DNA of 64,000 nt from Peronospora farinosa. Lineage: Eukaryota > Oomycota > Peronosporomycetes > Peronosporales > Peronosporaceae. The position numbers and the translations under genes were made by a program. Numbering within the stretch: the first letter of the stretch is position 1; each line of letters starts with the position of its first letter. Where the stretch lies: positions 50,713-114,712 of the forward strand of contig CANTFK010000914.1 in the NCBI GenBank assembly GCA_947646735.1. The letters run 5' to 3'. The notes below the pieces were generated by a model. It saw nothing but the letters and a program-made list of their open reading frames with translations, was not told the DNA's origin and ran no database searches. Of this stretch, positions 23,121 to 33,102 are shown piece after piece.

Positions 23121-23188
23121 TTTCAACTCCGCACACAGCAAGCAATCGCACGCATACCTAACTAGAAACTAACCTCTCCATTTCCAAG

Positions 23189-24193
23189 ATGCACTCCAAG
23201 ACCCTCGTGCTCGGCCTGTGCGTCGTCGCCTCTGTCATGCAGACGACCGACGCCCGTGGCGCTCCTGGACTCATCCCGCGTCGTCAACTTGGTTCGTACA
23301 AGGACTACGGACACCACTCGCACAAGCACGACCACCACAAGAAGCATCACCATGATGACAAGGGTCACTACCATCGTCGCCGCCTTGAAGACGCCAAAGC
23401 TACTGAGTCCTCGGACTACAGCTACGGTAAAGACGACTACAAGAAGGACTACTACAAGAAGGACGACTACGACTACAAGGGATACGGCTACAAAAGCTAC
23501 GGACACGATGACTACGACTACAAGGGCTATGGCTACGGACACGATGACTATGACTACAAGGGCTATGGCTACGGTCACGACGACTACGACTACAAGGGCT
23601 ATGGCGTCGGCTATAAGAGTTATGGAGATGACTACGGTGATGATTACTACGGCAACGACTACTACAGCTATGGCAAAGGCTACGGCAAAGACTGCGGCAA
23701 AGGCTACAGCAATGACTACTACAACTACGGCAAGGGCTATGGCAAGGGCTACGACAGCTACTACCCCGATTACTACTCGTCGTACGGCGGTGACTTTGGC
23801 TTTGGTGGCTACTACCCGGACTATTACTCGTCGTACGGCGGTGACTTTGGCTATGGTGGCTACTACCCGGACTACTACTCGTCCTTTGGCTACGGCTATG
23901 GCTACCCTAGCTACGACAACGGCTTCGGCTATGGCTACCCTAGCTACGACAACGGCTTCGGCTACGGCTACGGCTACGGCTACCCCGGCTACGGCTACGG
24001 CTACTCTGGCTACGAGTCTGCTTCAGGTGCTGGTGCTGGCAAGCAGGAATCTGTGACGGTGTCTACGGACAATGCCAAAAGCGAGTCGGCAAAGAAGGAA
24101 AACACGACGTCGGAGTCGTCGTCGAAGTCGAAGTCGAATTCGAAACCAAAGGAAGCCAAGTCCGATGCTGCGGACAAGTCGAAGAACAAGTGA
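23189..24193 (+). CDS. Secreted Tyr/Gly/Asp-rich repeat protein
   Basis: A 334-residue protein with a signal peptide (about residues 1-23, MHSKTLVLGLCVVASVMQTTDA). A His/Lys-rich stretch follows ('HHSHKHDHHKKHHHDDKGH', residues about 40-62). Then comes a long Tyr/Gly/Asp repeat body: three copies of 'GYGYGHDDYDYK' (about 95-135), three of 'YYPDYYSSYGGDFG' (about 190-235), and two of 'GYPSYDNGFGYG'. The C-terminal 60 residues are Ser/Lys/Glu-rich and unfolded-looking. Only one internal Cys (near 170) remains after the signal peptide. The composition suggests an extracellular structural or wall protein that could be cross-linked through tyrosine; that role is inference. 'RRQLG' and 'RRRLED' near residues 31 and 66 resemble, but do not match, an RXLR-EER pair. 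Confidence 0.85.
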   Translation: MHSKTLVLGLCVVASVMQTTDARGAPGLIPRRQLGSYKDYGHHSHKHDHHKKHHHDDKGHYHRRRLEDAKATESSDYSYGKDDYKKDYYKKDDYDYKGYGYKSYGHDDYDYKGYGYGHDDYDYKGYGYGHDDYDYKGYGVGYKSYGDDYGDDYYGNDYYSYGKGYGKDCGKGYSNDYYNYGKGYGKGYDSYYPDYYSSYGGDFGFGGYYPDYYSSYGGDFGYGGYYPDYYSSFGYGYGYPSYDNGFGYGYPSYDNGFGYGYGYGYPGYGYGYSGYESASGAGAGKQESVTVSTDNAKSESAKKENTTSESSSKSKSNSKPKEAKSDAADKSKNK

Positions 24194-25634
24194 AGAGTTT
24201 AGTAGAGCTAAGGATGTGAGAAGTGTACGGCGGGTAGCGTTGCGGCCCGCACAATGTGTAGCGTAGATAAAACTGATAGCTTGAACAATACAAAGCCAAT
24301 GAATGTTCACGTTGAAGTCGTTTTACGGTTGTCTTTGGGGGCGATCAGAACGTGTTCAATATGCTCTCTCTTAACTTTCCCTCTATAACCACTGTGGTTC
24401 TGCCTAAACGTTAGGCGTATAGTCCATCGTAGGAGATCATTGCCTATCGTAACCCGCCGTTGCAGACTAAAGCATCATACTGTACCCAGCACGCGAATAA
24501 CACATGGTTTAGTACATGCTACTGTAAGCTCTAAGCAACGCAAGGAGCAGCAGCTTTTGCGAGTTCAACAAGAACCAGAAAAAAAATCGAAATTTTTGGG
24601 GACAGATTCCCAGCACAATCACGCCAGTTGGAGTTACGCTTGTACGCTACCTCCCTCCACAGGATTGTTGACTTATAAAGAAAAGTGAATATTGGTAAAC
24701 ATTGCAAAACGAAGAGTAATGTGCTTTCAGACTGGTCTTCGCCCTACAATGCAGTAAAAAGCACTTAGACGGCCAGCCACGCCCCTACTCGCTTACATCA
24801 GAGCTGACGTTACCGTGGACCATTTCTTGTCGCTATGCGCTCACATGGTGCTCATTAAACGCAACCCCTCTCTAGCGTAAGCAATGGTGTGTCGTCATCA
24901 AAGATGCAGTGATGCGTCCACTGAACTTCGCCAATCAGCGGCCAGATTATAAGTGGAACGCAAGAACGACGCAAAGATGGGCGCTCCCTATAGCCCAGTC
25001 TGCTCTTCCTTACATGAATGGATAGAGAATATCGAATCCAAATCTCAGTTCTTTCGTCTCACGCACGGTAGCAAATAGACTCTCGTGACATGTCAGCTGT
25101 CGCGCAATCACCTCGCCACATTCTTTGAAATCAAGACGTAAACTTGTTAATGCCTTGGAATGACAGCTCCATATCCAATTCAATTGCAGCATGAGACAAA
25201 TTGTTGTGCCGTTACAAAGTGTCAGACATTCAAAGACGATTACGATACGTTTTGTCAGGTTTGACTTCGTAAATTCTCGAAGCGACAAAGCGACCTGGGA
25301 AAGGGCGTCGTATCGTTTCTTCCATTGGCTGAAATCAAACATGTTTAGAGTGCGAGTGGATTAGACCGATTGGCGGTTGAAAAAACGAACGTGAACCCGT
25401 CCCCTTTAGCACGGTTTTCTATGGTAATATATATCTTCCTGTCCTTTCTCTTATCTTCTCTATTGCATTTGCAAGGTATTTATACATACAGACCGGACCA
25501 AATTTTTCTCATATAAACAAAAAAATTGTGATTATTCTTTTCCCGACCCCGCTATTGTCAGCATCATCAACACTCGCCAACCCGCTTGGTGTGGATAAGA
25601 CCAATCGAATACTTTTTTCTTTACAGACAGACCC
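24194..25634. other. Intergenic, no clear gene
   Basis: About 1.4 kb. A minus-strand frame at 25342-25010 (110 codons, 'FDFSQWKKRYDALSQVALSL') has protein-like composition but no recognised domain. A possible acceptor (TTTCTTTACAG, 25617-25627) just before the next gene hints at a 5' intron there, with no donor identified. Confidence 0.4.
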
Positions 25635-27434
25635 ATGGGACCTCTTGCAGTCCAACAAACGCCATCTCGGAGACGCAAGACCTCTACGACCTCTTCTTCA
25701 TCCGACTCGTCGCCTCCGCACACAATGGCCAGTCCAGCCGTGTTCCCACCATTGAATTTGCACTCGACGTCGTCCACCAGCAGCGCTCGACGCAGTAACT
25801 TTATGCCACGTGCAGCCTTTCCTCAAGGCGACAACAATAACGAAGATGTCGATCGTCGCAATGTCACGGCACTTACGATCGTGGATCTACTTGCTCGTGC
25901 CGATACTGCGGCTGGTAGCAAGGCCAATATCAACAAACAACAGCAGTCTCTGCCTTCTTTGCGTTCGCAGAGCAACAATTTGACGAGTAACCCGTCACTG
26001 CCTTCGCTACCCAAGATGGTGGTCCCGTTGCTACGTGGAGACCAACGATTTTCCTTTCCGAGCAATTCGGGCGGATATTCAACAAAGACACCGACGTCTT
26101 CGGCCGTGCTTCCAAACAGCTTATCACCTTCTGCACGACTCATGTCAATGTCTGCAGCTGCTGGTACTTCACAGTCAACAGATCCCAGTCTACCCAAGAG
26201 GGCCCGAGCTGCCACTGCTTCGGGAGCAGTTAACAACTCTCGGAAAAGACAGAAGGATGAGCTGACACGACTCCGTGCACAGGTGCAGGAACTACAGCGT
26301 GAACTAGAACACGTACGCTCAAGGATGCCTCGGAAATCACGTTCCACTTCAGTGGTTATGAATACTGAAATCAAGATTGAAGATGGACGACATATGGAAC
26401 GGTCACATCATTCTCCTGTAGCAGTCACTGCTGCACCTCTTATGGGGTTAGAGGCTGCTGGTGACTGTACTAGTGGACTGATGGTAGTACCGGTGTGGGA
26501 ACGCATGGCGCACCACCAGAAGGAGGAGAAAAGCAAGGCCGAGATGGAGAATTTGCGTCTTAAGGGTCTTATTCAAGAACAGCTCAAGATCTCCAAAGGT
26601 CTTGAGAAGCTATTACGAAAGAGATGCAAGTCGTCCATGAGCTCAGGATCTGATGTCGAGACCTCTGCAGTTGGTCTCGGAGTCAAGCGGCCTCGTACAA
26701 GCGACACGGCGGAAACGGCCGTGTTCGCGTCATTGGCTTCTGGCTTGGATGCTCGACTTGCTGAGATGGAGGCGGTGTTTGAAAAGGGAGGTCTGACGCG
26801 GGACAAGCAGGAGTTACAAGAAACACAAATGATCCTTGACGAACGTCGTGGACCAGTGATGGAGGTCAAGGACGCCAAGATTTTACCATTTGACGTGAAG
26901 GCATGCGCGGCCGCAGTTTGGCAGTCCATGGAAGCTGAGTCAGAGGCAACAGTTGTGGGAGGTGCATCCGGCGATACTCTCTGTTTTAAAAGCTATATAC
27001 CCCTCCGGCAGCACCGAGCACCTGATGCCGAGCTCAGTGTCCGTTGTGTCATTCGTCGTGTGATGGATGAGCCATCCGGCCTCGTTGTGTTTGTGTGGGA
27101 ATCGGTGGCCGAGTGTCCCAACCGCCTGCCGCACGTAAGCTCTAACGCCAAGGGCGTGGAGATACGGGACTGTGGCTGGGGACTGCTACAACCATTACGG
27201 AGCTCTATAGGCGAGAACTCTAGCATTCTGCAGCTCTGCTCGTACCTGATGCCCCAGCTGTGTGGCGTCTCAGCAGAGCAGAGTCGGCAACATATTCACG
27301 GACTCGCCGAGCTGGTGGCGCCATGCTATCGGGGTTTATGGAGCAAGCGGCAACGCAATGTGGAGAATACACTCATGAACGGCGCCATTAGCGCCAGGAA
27401 CAGCCATAGCGCGCTTAATGTAAAGCTCAAATAA
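25635..27434 (+). CDS. M96/START-like coiled-coil protein (599 aa)
   Basis: A 599-residue member of the oomycete M96 (mating-specific-like) family. The first 200 residues are Ser/Thr-rich and low complexity. A basic coiled coil follows at about 203-237 ('SRKRQKDELTRLRAQVQELQ'), and a second at about 288-326 ('WERMAHHQKEEKSKAEMENL', 'LKISKGLEKLLRKR'). Residues about 370-590 are the START-like region ('VWQSMEAESEA', 'VRCVIRRVMDEPSGLVVFVW', 'GVEIRDCGWGLLQP', 'HGLAELVAPCYRGLWSKRQR'). The basic coil resembles bZIP DNA-binding proteins, while the START-like fold is a lipid-binding type; the function is unknown. The first ATG is used, but Met31 is an alternative. It is convergent with the paralogue at 28832-29974. 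No stop or frameshift is seen. Confidence 0.75.
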   Translation: MGPLAVQQTPSRRRKTSTTSSSSDSSPPHTMASPAVFPPLNLHSTSSTSSARRSNFMPRAAFPQGDNNNEDVDRRNVTALTIVDLLARADTAAGSKANINKQQQSLPSLRSQSNNLTSNPSLPSLPKMVVPLLRGDQRFSFPSNSGGYSTKTPTSSAVLPNSLSPSARLMSMSAAAGTSQSTDPSLPKRARAATASGAVNNSRKRQKDELTRLRAQVQELQRELEHVRSRMPRKSRSTSVVMNTEIKIEDGRHMERSHHSPVAVTAAPLMGLEAAGDCTSGLMVVPVWERMAHHQKEEKSKAEMENLRLKGLIQEQLKISKGLEKLLRKRCKSSMSSGSDVETSAVGLGVKRPRTSDTAETAVFASLASGLDARLAEMEAVFEKGGLTRDKQELQETQMILDERRGPVMEVKDAKILPFDVKACAAAVWQSMEAESEATVVGGASGDTLCFKSYIPLRQHRAPDAELSVRCVIRRVMDEPSGLVVFVWESVAECPNRLPHVSSNAKGVEIRDCGWGLLQPLRSSIGENSSILQLCSYLMPQLCGVSAEQSRQHIHGLAELVAPCYRGLWSKRQRNVENTLMNGAISARNSHSALNVKLK

Positions 27435-28831
27435 GAGGCAGCGCGATAAACGAGCTGCTAAAGTGTAGCATCAGTTTTGAGGGAATAACTATGACAAGGA
27501 TAAAGTATGCAACTGTGAAAAACTTGAAGTGTTTTAAAATCGTCCAGGAACGATTATGGATGCTATTGGATTACGTACTTCCAGGTTGACCAATTGTTTG
27601 GCCTGCCAAACAATTCAGGTATCGTGCCACAAAAATTTCCCAAGAATGCCAGCGTCTGAGATGTAGTGCAATAGTTGGATCATCTGCTCTTCGAGAGCTC
27701 GAGATGGGCCAAAGCTGTCTCCACCGCAAAAGGATGCGTATTTATGCACTGTATCTATGGGTAGGGTTCTTCTCCTATGTTAAGCACCATATAATTATTA
27801 TCGACACGTTAATAACCGCGCGTATATCTGGACTAAAGGTATCTATCAGTCAAGAGACGATATCAGTTAAGGTTGTATTACTTTAGGTCGTATAGGGTCG
27901 TTGAAATTATTTACCAGTTAAGAGAAGTTATCAATTAAGGCACGGATTTCTGTATTCCGATAAACGGCGGACGAAATACTCTAATACCAAATATCTGAGA
28001 ATGCGTTGCAGGAACGTCATGGACGACATAGATCACATGTCACAAAGATTACGCTTACTAATTGTGCAGAGATTACGCTTAGCGCACGATTTTATTTTTT
28101 TTCAATTTTAAGAATCAAGTCGCTGTCAGAGGAAGTAGTACCGGCTGAAGCAGGACACCCGATGTGCCATAGGCTTATCGGTATCCTCTTCCAAAAGGCA
28201 GGCACACATATCTGACTAGCGACTGGTTCGCAAAATGGCTCGAAGCGTGGGTACAAAATGAGATATAAATTGTTGCTGGGAATGTGTTGTACGTAGCCTG
28301 CGCTTGCTACAAACACCACCAAGTGATGATTTGTCGCAATGTCGCGTTACAGTGAAATTTATAGACGGTGTGGGTGTTGCCGCTTGATGAGAGAGCACAG
28401 AAGTGTTTTTGTCCGAGAATGTGAGACAGCTGAGATCCGGATACTTTCCATTGCGAATGAAAGCTACGTCGTCCTAGCTCACTCGATTACTTTGTGGCCT
28501 GCTCATGTGGCCGCGTAAGCCATCTGTTTCATGTGTGCAAGGGCAACTGGATGGGCTGGTGCACTTGTATCCTCTACCATCATTAATTGATTGGCTGTAA
28601 GGTCACCTGCGTCTATCTGGTTCAAGGATTGACTGCGACACCAACAAAAACCTATTCGACAGTCCTGTTGGGAACGACGCTGTTATCCTGTTCCGAACGA
28701 TGTCCTTTATATGACTTACCACCTTTTACACGTCTGCATTCATATATTCTCAGAATATATAAATGGATCTCGAAAATATATATAGCACATGTTCGTTTCA
28801 TTCAAACCAAAACGACCTTCTTCATTCACTT
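27435..28831. other. Intergenic between convergent M96-like genes
   Basis: 1.4 kb of AT-rich sequence with no domain-bearing frame. It holds the 3' ends of both flanking genes. Confidence 0.5.
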
Positions 28832-29974
28832 CTATATCCTTGGCGCGGATCCATGCATCTTGGAGTAAACCATCTCATCAAGGATAAAATTCTCGAGCAT
28901 CTGCTCGCGAGCTTCAAGAATCTTATGATAGGACGGGATCACAACGTTCGAAAGCATTTCCAGGCATTCCGGTTCGTTCATGTCAATAGCCGCCGACAAA
29001 CCAGGTGTCATACAGACAACGGTCTTTATAACAGTCAGCGAGGCAGCAAGTCCGGTCTTGATGTGGACGTTTTGGATTACACAGTAGCCACGCTCCCTAA
29101 TTGGGACGCTGCTAGGGTGACTTTGGAGGTAGTCCTTGGGCCAGTCCCCCGTCCCTTCCCAGACGAACACGATGCGATGTGGTTCTACAAAGCGTCGACA
29201 TACACCGCGTATCAGCACAGAGATGCCTGCAGTGCAGAATGCGTTGTCCTGTAGCAGACACTCTCTTTTGACGTACATGACACTGTCACCTCCTTCTTTA
29301 ATAGCTGGATCAGCTGTTCCCATATTCAACACGGAGCTCTTCTTGGCAACGTTCCACATGGCTCGACTAACAGCATCTAGTGTAAAAGGCACCACTTTAG
29401 CTCTTGCAAAGCGCACGAATGTGCACTGATGATCATCTCCCGTGACGACACGTGCGTCGCACAAGTCCGTCTCGTTTTCTTCAAGTCCTGCGGCTATAAA
29501 AACATGCGACAGGTGGTCAAACTGATCGTCAACTCTCTTTTTCATTAGCTGGTACAAAGGGGCGTCAGTGCTCGGCTCGTACTCGAGCTGAGTGTAGTTT
29601 GACAAGTTCATGAATCCAGAGGTGACATCCCACTCCGTCTGTTTCGGACAAGCTTGCAACATGCTGTCGAGATGATTAATGTGTGTCGTGGCTTGAGATT
29701 TCTCTCGCTTCTGGGCGGCTCCGAGTCTTTTCTTGAGGTCCTTCACGTCCGTTTGAATCTCGTCGTCTGGACGGTAAACGCGCTGTCTTTTGACAGGAGC
29801 AGCGAACGGGCTATTGAGTTTATTACCTACAGCCATCTCGTACTTCTTCATATTTTGCTCTAGAAAAGCGGCCAGGAAAGCGTCTCGCTTGGCGTTTATA
29901 GGTGACGTCTCTTGGGTGAAAATGGATGTGTCGGCGAGATTTCGAAATTCAGAATAAAGTTTGTTAGCAGACAT
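28832..29974 (-). CDS. M96/START-like coiled-coil protein (380 aa)
   Basis: An intact 380-residue paralogue of the gene at 25635, starting at ATG 29974. The N-terminus has a short basic coil ('VKDLKKRLGAAQKREKSQAT', about residues 75-100) that is weaker than in its relatives. Residues about 130-370 are the START-like region: 'LYQLMKKRVDDQFDHLSHVF', 'FVRFARAKVVPFTLDAVSRA', 'CRRFVEPHRIVFVWEGTGDW', 'PIRERGYCVIQN' and 'IDMNEPECLEMLSNVVIPSY'. The 'RIVFVWEG..' and 'IRERGYCV' strings correspond to 'GLVVFVWES' and 'IRDCGWGL' in the 25635 gene. There is no signal peptide. Tail-to-tail placement and shared order suggest an old local duplication with inversion. Confidence 0.78.
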   Translation of the reverse strand: MSANKLYSEFRNLADTSIFTQETSPINAKRDAFLAAFLEQNMKKYEMAVGNKLNSPFAAPVKRQRVYRPDDEIQTDVKDLKKRLGAAQKREKSQATTHINHLDSMLQACPKQTEWDVTSGFMNLSNYTQLEYEPSTDAPLYQLMKKRVDDQFDHLSHVFIAAGLEENETDLCDARVVTGDDHQCTFVRFARAKVVPFTLDAVSRAMWNVAKKSSVLNMGTADPAIKEGGDSVMYVKRECLLQDNAFCTAGISVLIRGVCRRFVEPHRIVFVWEGTGDWPKDYLQSHPSSVPIRERGYCVIQNVHIKTGLAASLTVIKTVVCMTPGLSAAIDMNEPECLEMLSNVVIPSYHKILEAREQMLENFILDEMVYSKMHGSAPRI

Positions 29975-30684
29975 GAATCAGGGAATGAACAAGCAGCACG
30001 TGAAATGAATTGTGCTGCATAATGTTGCACGACCAAAAAAGATTATGGCACCTCCACGCTGTTTCAGCTTTCATGATTACGCTTGAATCACGCGACGACG
30101 ATTGGCTAAGTAGAGATATCAGCGGTTTAGATTTTAAATTTCAGATTTGAGTCATATTAACATCAAATTGGTAGCTCTGGAAAGGCCAAAATGCGTGCGC
30201 AATCGTCCGATTTCTACCACCATCGCTCAATCGAAACATCAGTTTCAATGACCTAGACAGGGCAAATGTACAGTTTGTTTTGCAGTTTATTGAAAGTATG
30301 AGTGATTAGAATTGGCATAAAGTATGTATAGAAGTAAGCCACAAGTAAAGCTAATTCTTATGTCTAACGATGACATAAAATAGTAATCTTCACTCTGCAG
30401 TATCGTGGACTAATTGCGGCATTTAAGCTTGTCCGTCATCAGCGCAAGCACAATTGGGCTGCAAATTAAAATTACATACGGGGCGCCACTCTGGCTGTCC
30501 TCGCCCACACAGATGTCACAACTGATCGACAACGGTGTTCAAAAGAGCAATTCAACTTGGGCTCTAGTCACGCACAGATGAAAGCTTATTATGTTTATAA
30601 AGAATCTTAGGGTGGGACCCTCAGTTTGATTTTTCTCGCCAGCTTTTATTTGAACTACAATTTAACTGCTCAAGTTGTCACTTT
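29975..30684. other. Intergenic, promoter side of the 380-aa gene
   Basis: About 700 bases of AT-rich sequence with no gene. It includes the upstream region of the minus-strand M96-like gene. Confidence 0.45.
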
Positions 30685-30835
30685 TCGCAGCTGCAACATT
30701 TTTTTTATACAGAAACAAGGTGTATTCGCATTGAAAGGGATGACGCCCAGCGCCATCTCAGGATCATGCAACATTTACCAATCAGAATGCAAAAGAACGA
30801 GCATGACGTACGGACAGATGAACAACCCTTTCTCA
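30685..30835. repeat. Dispersed 150-bp repeat (LINE target copy)
   Basis: This stretch, from CGCAGCTGC to AACAACCCTTTCTCA, is closely similar to 58040-58189 and, inverted, to 63050-63200. Its last 15 bp are duplicated on the far side of LINE F, so it appears to be the pre-existing target into which the LINE inserted. Confidence 0.75.
30821..30835. repeat. Target-site duplication of LINE F (left)
   Basis: AACAACCCTTTCTCA is repeated exactly at 40253-40267. A length of 15 bp is typical of target-primed reverse transcription. Confidence 0.82.
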
Positions 30836-30879
30836 CTCCCCAATTTGCGGCGCAGTGATCAAATCTGGTCACGTTGGAG

Positions 30880-30888
30880 TATAAAAGG
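30880..30888 (+). promoter_or_regulatory. TATA-like box of LINE F
   Basis: TATAAAAGG, 44 bp inside the element and about 42 bp before the ATG at 30922. The context (GGTCACGTTGGAGTATAAAAGG) looks promoter-like, but LINE promoters are usually internal and TATA-less, so this could equally be coincidence. Confidence 0.35.
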
Positions 30889-30921
30889 AACGGTCTTCAC
30901 TGGCTTACAAGAGAGAGCGTA

Positions 30922-33097
30922 ATGAGGCCGCCTCACCTACCTCCTCCGGGAGGGGGGGGATGAAAAGGCCGAGTCGACAACGACGACAGGGAACGGCCCA
31001 GCCAACGGACAGGGCGTCGTCGACGACATACTGGACGACAGCTCAAACCGAGGCGCAGTTCTGGCGGCAGTGGCTATTCGGAATGACAACGGCGCCAAGG
31101 GTGCCGTGGAACCTGGTGGATCCATCTTCTCCGGCCAGGCTGTATCTCCGGCATCGGAGGTTACGGGCCATGGTGACAGTGAATCTACCACGCCTCATCA
31201 TCCGGTAGAGCCGAGCAGCAGACATGCGCAACAGAAACAGGCAGTGACAGTGAAGGGTCCACCCGATACAAGGGAGGCTTCATCGACAATAAGGGGGGCA
31301 GAGGATCCAAATGACAGAGCTGGAGGATCTGTTGCCGCAACCCAGCCAGCACAAACCGGCAAATCACCAGGAGCGCAGGCGCCAATTCCGCTACACGCAA
31401 CGTCGGCGGAAATGTTTACGGCTCTAGTGGAAGACATGATCGACTCGCCCAATGTGGGACAGGTCGACGCATGGTGCACGACAGTGCGACAGTTGTTTGC
31501 GGACATATACAAGACAGTCCCGTGTAAAGCGGAAGCACTGCCTACTGAAAGGAAACGCTTTCCTACCCTGAGCGTAGCGGAGACGGCAAGTCTGCTGGGC
31601 CTGTTTGAGCAAGTCTTTGTTAAGGGCAAGGGGAGCTTTGCGGAGTGGAAAATCATGGCAAAGGCCATCACGCATGAATTATTGACTACAAAGTGGGCGT
31701 TTAAGGAGATTATCCGCCGTCTAGCCAGCAAGCATAAATGGGCTCATGCCCCCGTTCTGAACCAGTGGACTCAGGTAGTCCAACATGGAGAGTCATTACC
31801 ACGTCGGCAACCGGAGCGCGCCAGTTCTCAGACCTTTGATGATTTCATGTTTAATCCCGAGAAGTTCACATGCGCAGAAATTGAACGATTCAAAGCGATG
31901 TGTGCAGCGCCCGCAGCCCCGGCAGGACATCATCAAGTACGGGCAGGTACTGATGATGAATGGGCGATAATCGTCGGGTTGGTTGAAGGCACGGTGGCAT
32001 GTCGTCGTATGCCTGCCTTTATCAAACAAGTTCTTAAGAGTGAGGAACGGCTACGTCTGTACAGCACGATCCAGGCTCAAGTGGAAGGTGAACTAGTTTT
32101 ACGGTTGGATAAATCCCGAGCGGTTAAAGCGAACAGGCAGACTACAAAAGCAATTACGGAGGCAATATTGGAGTCGGCGGAACTTGCACGGATCAATCTT
32201 CATGCGCTACATCGCATGTTAAGTCAAACGAAGACGATAAGCTACGACCAAGTCACGAAATCGATTCACTTTTATTTCTTTACTAGGGAGACGGCAGAAC
32301 ACCACAAAGAGGTGCGAGTACCGTATTACGGTGGCGTGTACCAGCTCGTCAATGCCCACAGGCCAGAGAAGGGGTCGGTTTGGCTTCGGCAGAAAGGTCT
32401 TAATGGGACACCTACCGGGCGACGGGTGGAATACACGGTGCAGTTGCACAACCTTACCCGATTTAATGATATTGGGCGAATTGCGGCCTATTTAAAGGCA
32501 AAGATTCCAACGGAGTTTGACATGGAAGATATGGATACGCATACCCCGGATTCTCGGACGTCTACAATTTGGAGAGTCACCTTCAAACTGGCAGGATGCC
32601 CGACATTTTTAAATGGGGTGGTTCGGGTACTTTGGTTTGGCACAACCATCATCGTTAAACACTCAAACGTTGGCCACCGCATACAATGCCTGCAGTGCGG
32701 AAACCTGGGGCACACCCTAGCGCGATGTCGGTTCACCGACGATCAGTTGCAGGGACCTGGTGGTATTGTGGTGACCGAAGCGGATGTTCTTGATCTCGCC
32801 GACTTAGCCAAACCGTTTTCGAGTATAGCAGAAATTAAGGCTATGGCGGTTCAACGGCTGAAGCTCCAAAAGGAAGCGGAAGGGGCGGCCCAAGCAGCTG
32901 TAACACCGACTCGGGCCGTCGACGTCACTGAGTCTTCTCCAGGGCACACTCTACCAGTGGTTCATGGGACGAGCAGCGCTCCTCAGGCAGAACAAGGAGC
33001 TAAGTATGTCCACCTGCAACCGGAACCATCCCCCCCGCGCAGCAACCGTGGCTCACGAAGGCAGACAAAGGGGGGCGATCACAATCACAGTGGGTAA
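30922..33097 (+). CDS. LINE F ORF1 (gag-like, CCHC knuckle)
   Basis: The long frame runs from about 30926 to 33097 but has no ATG near its start. The only suitable ATG (30922, 'MRPPHLPPPGGG') is in another frame and would join it by a one-base change in the G8 run at 30952-30959. Downstream the frame is continuous for about 720 codons. It is rich in Glu/Ala/Gln with few recognisable motifs until a CCHC knuckle 'CLQCGNLGHTLARC' (32687-32728), preceded by 'VLWFGTTIIVKHSNVGHR', typical of LINE ORF1 gag-like proteins. The product probably binds element RNA. The stop is followed by only five bases before the ORF2 ATG. Confidence 0.78.
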
Positions 33098-33102
33098 AGA
33101 AA

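Noticed and set aside
22746..23165. 139-codon frame just before the Tyr/Gly-rich gene
   Set aside because: It lies in the promoter and leader region, has a composition typical of non-coding CT-rich DNA, and shows no motif.
23189..23400. RXLR-EER effector motif in the Tyr/Gly-rich protein (RRQLG, RRRLED)
   Set aside because: Neither string is RXLR, the second is not followed by an EER box of the usual form, and the remainder is a low-complexity repeat protein.
23256..24056. 266-codon plus-strand frame, and a minus-strand frame at 23578-23162, over the Tyr/Gly-rich gene
   Set aside because: Both are Thr/Ala- or Val-rich products of the repetitive codons in the real frame. They have no independent motifs, and only the 23189 frame has a signal peptide and regular protein repeats.
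31070..33097. Start of LINE ORF1 at 31070
   Set aside because: The codon there is GTG, and protein-like sequence extends upstream in the same frame to about 30926, so it is not a real start.
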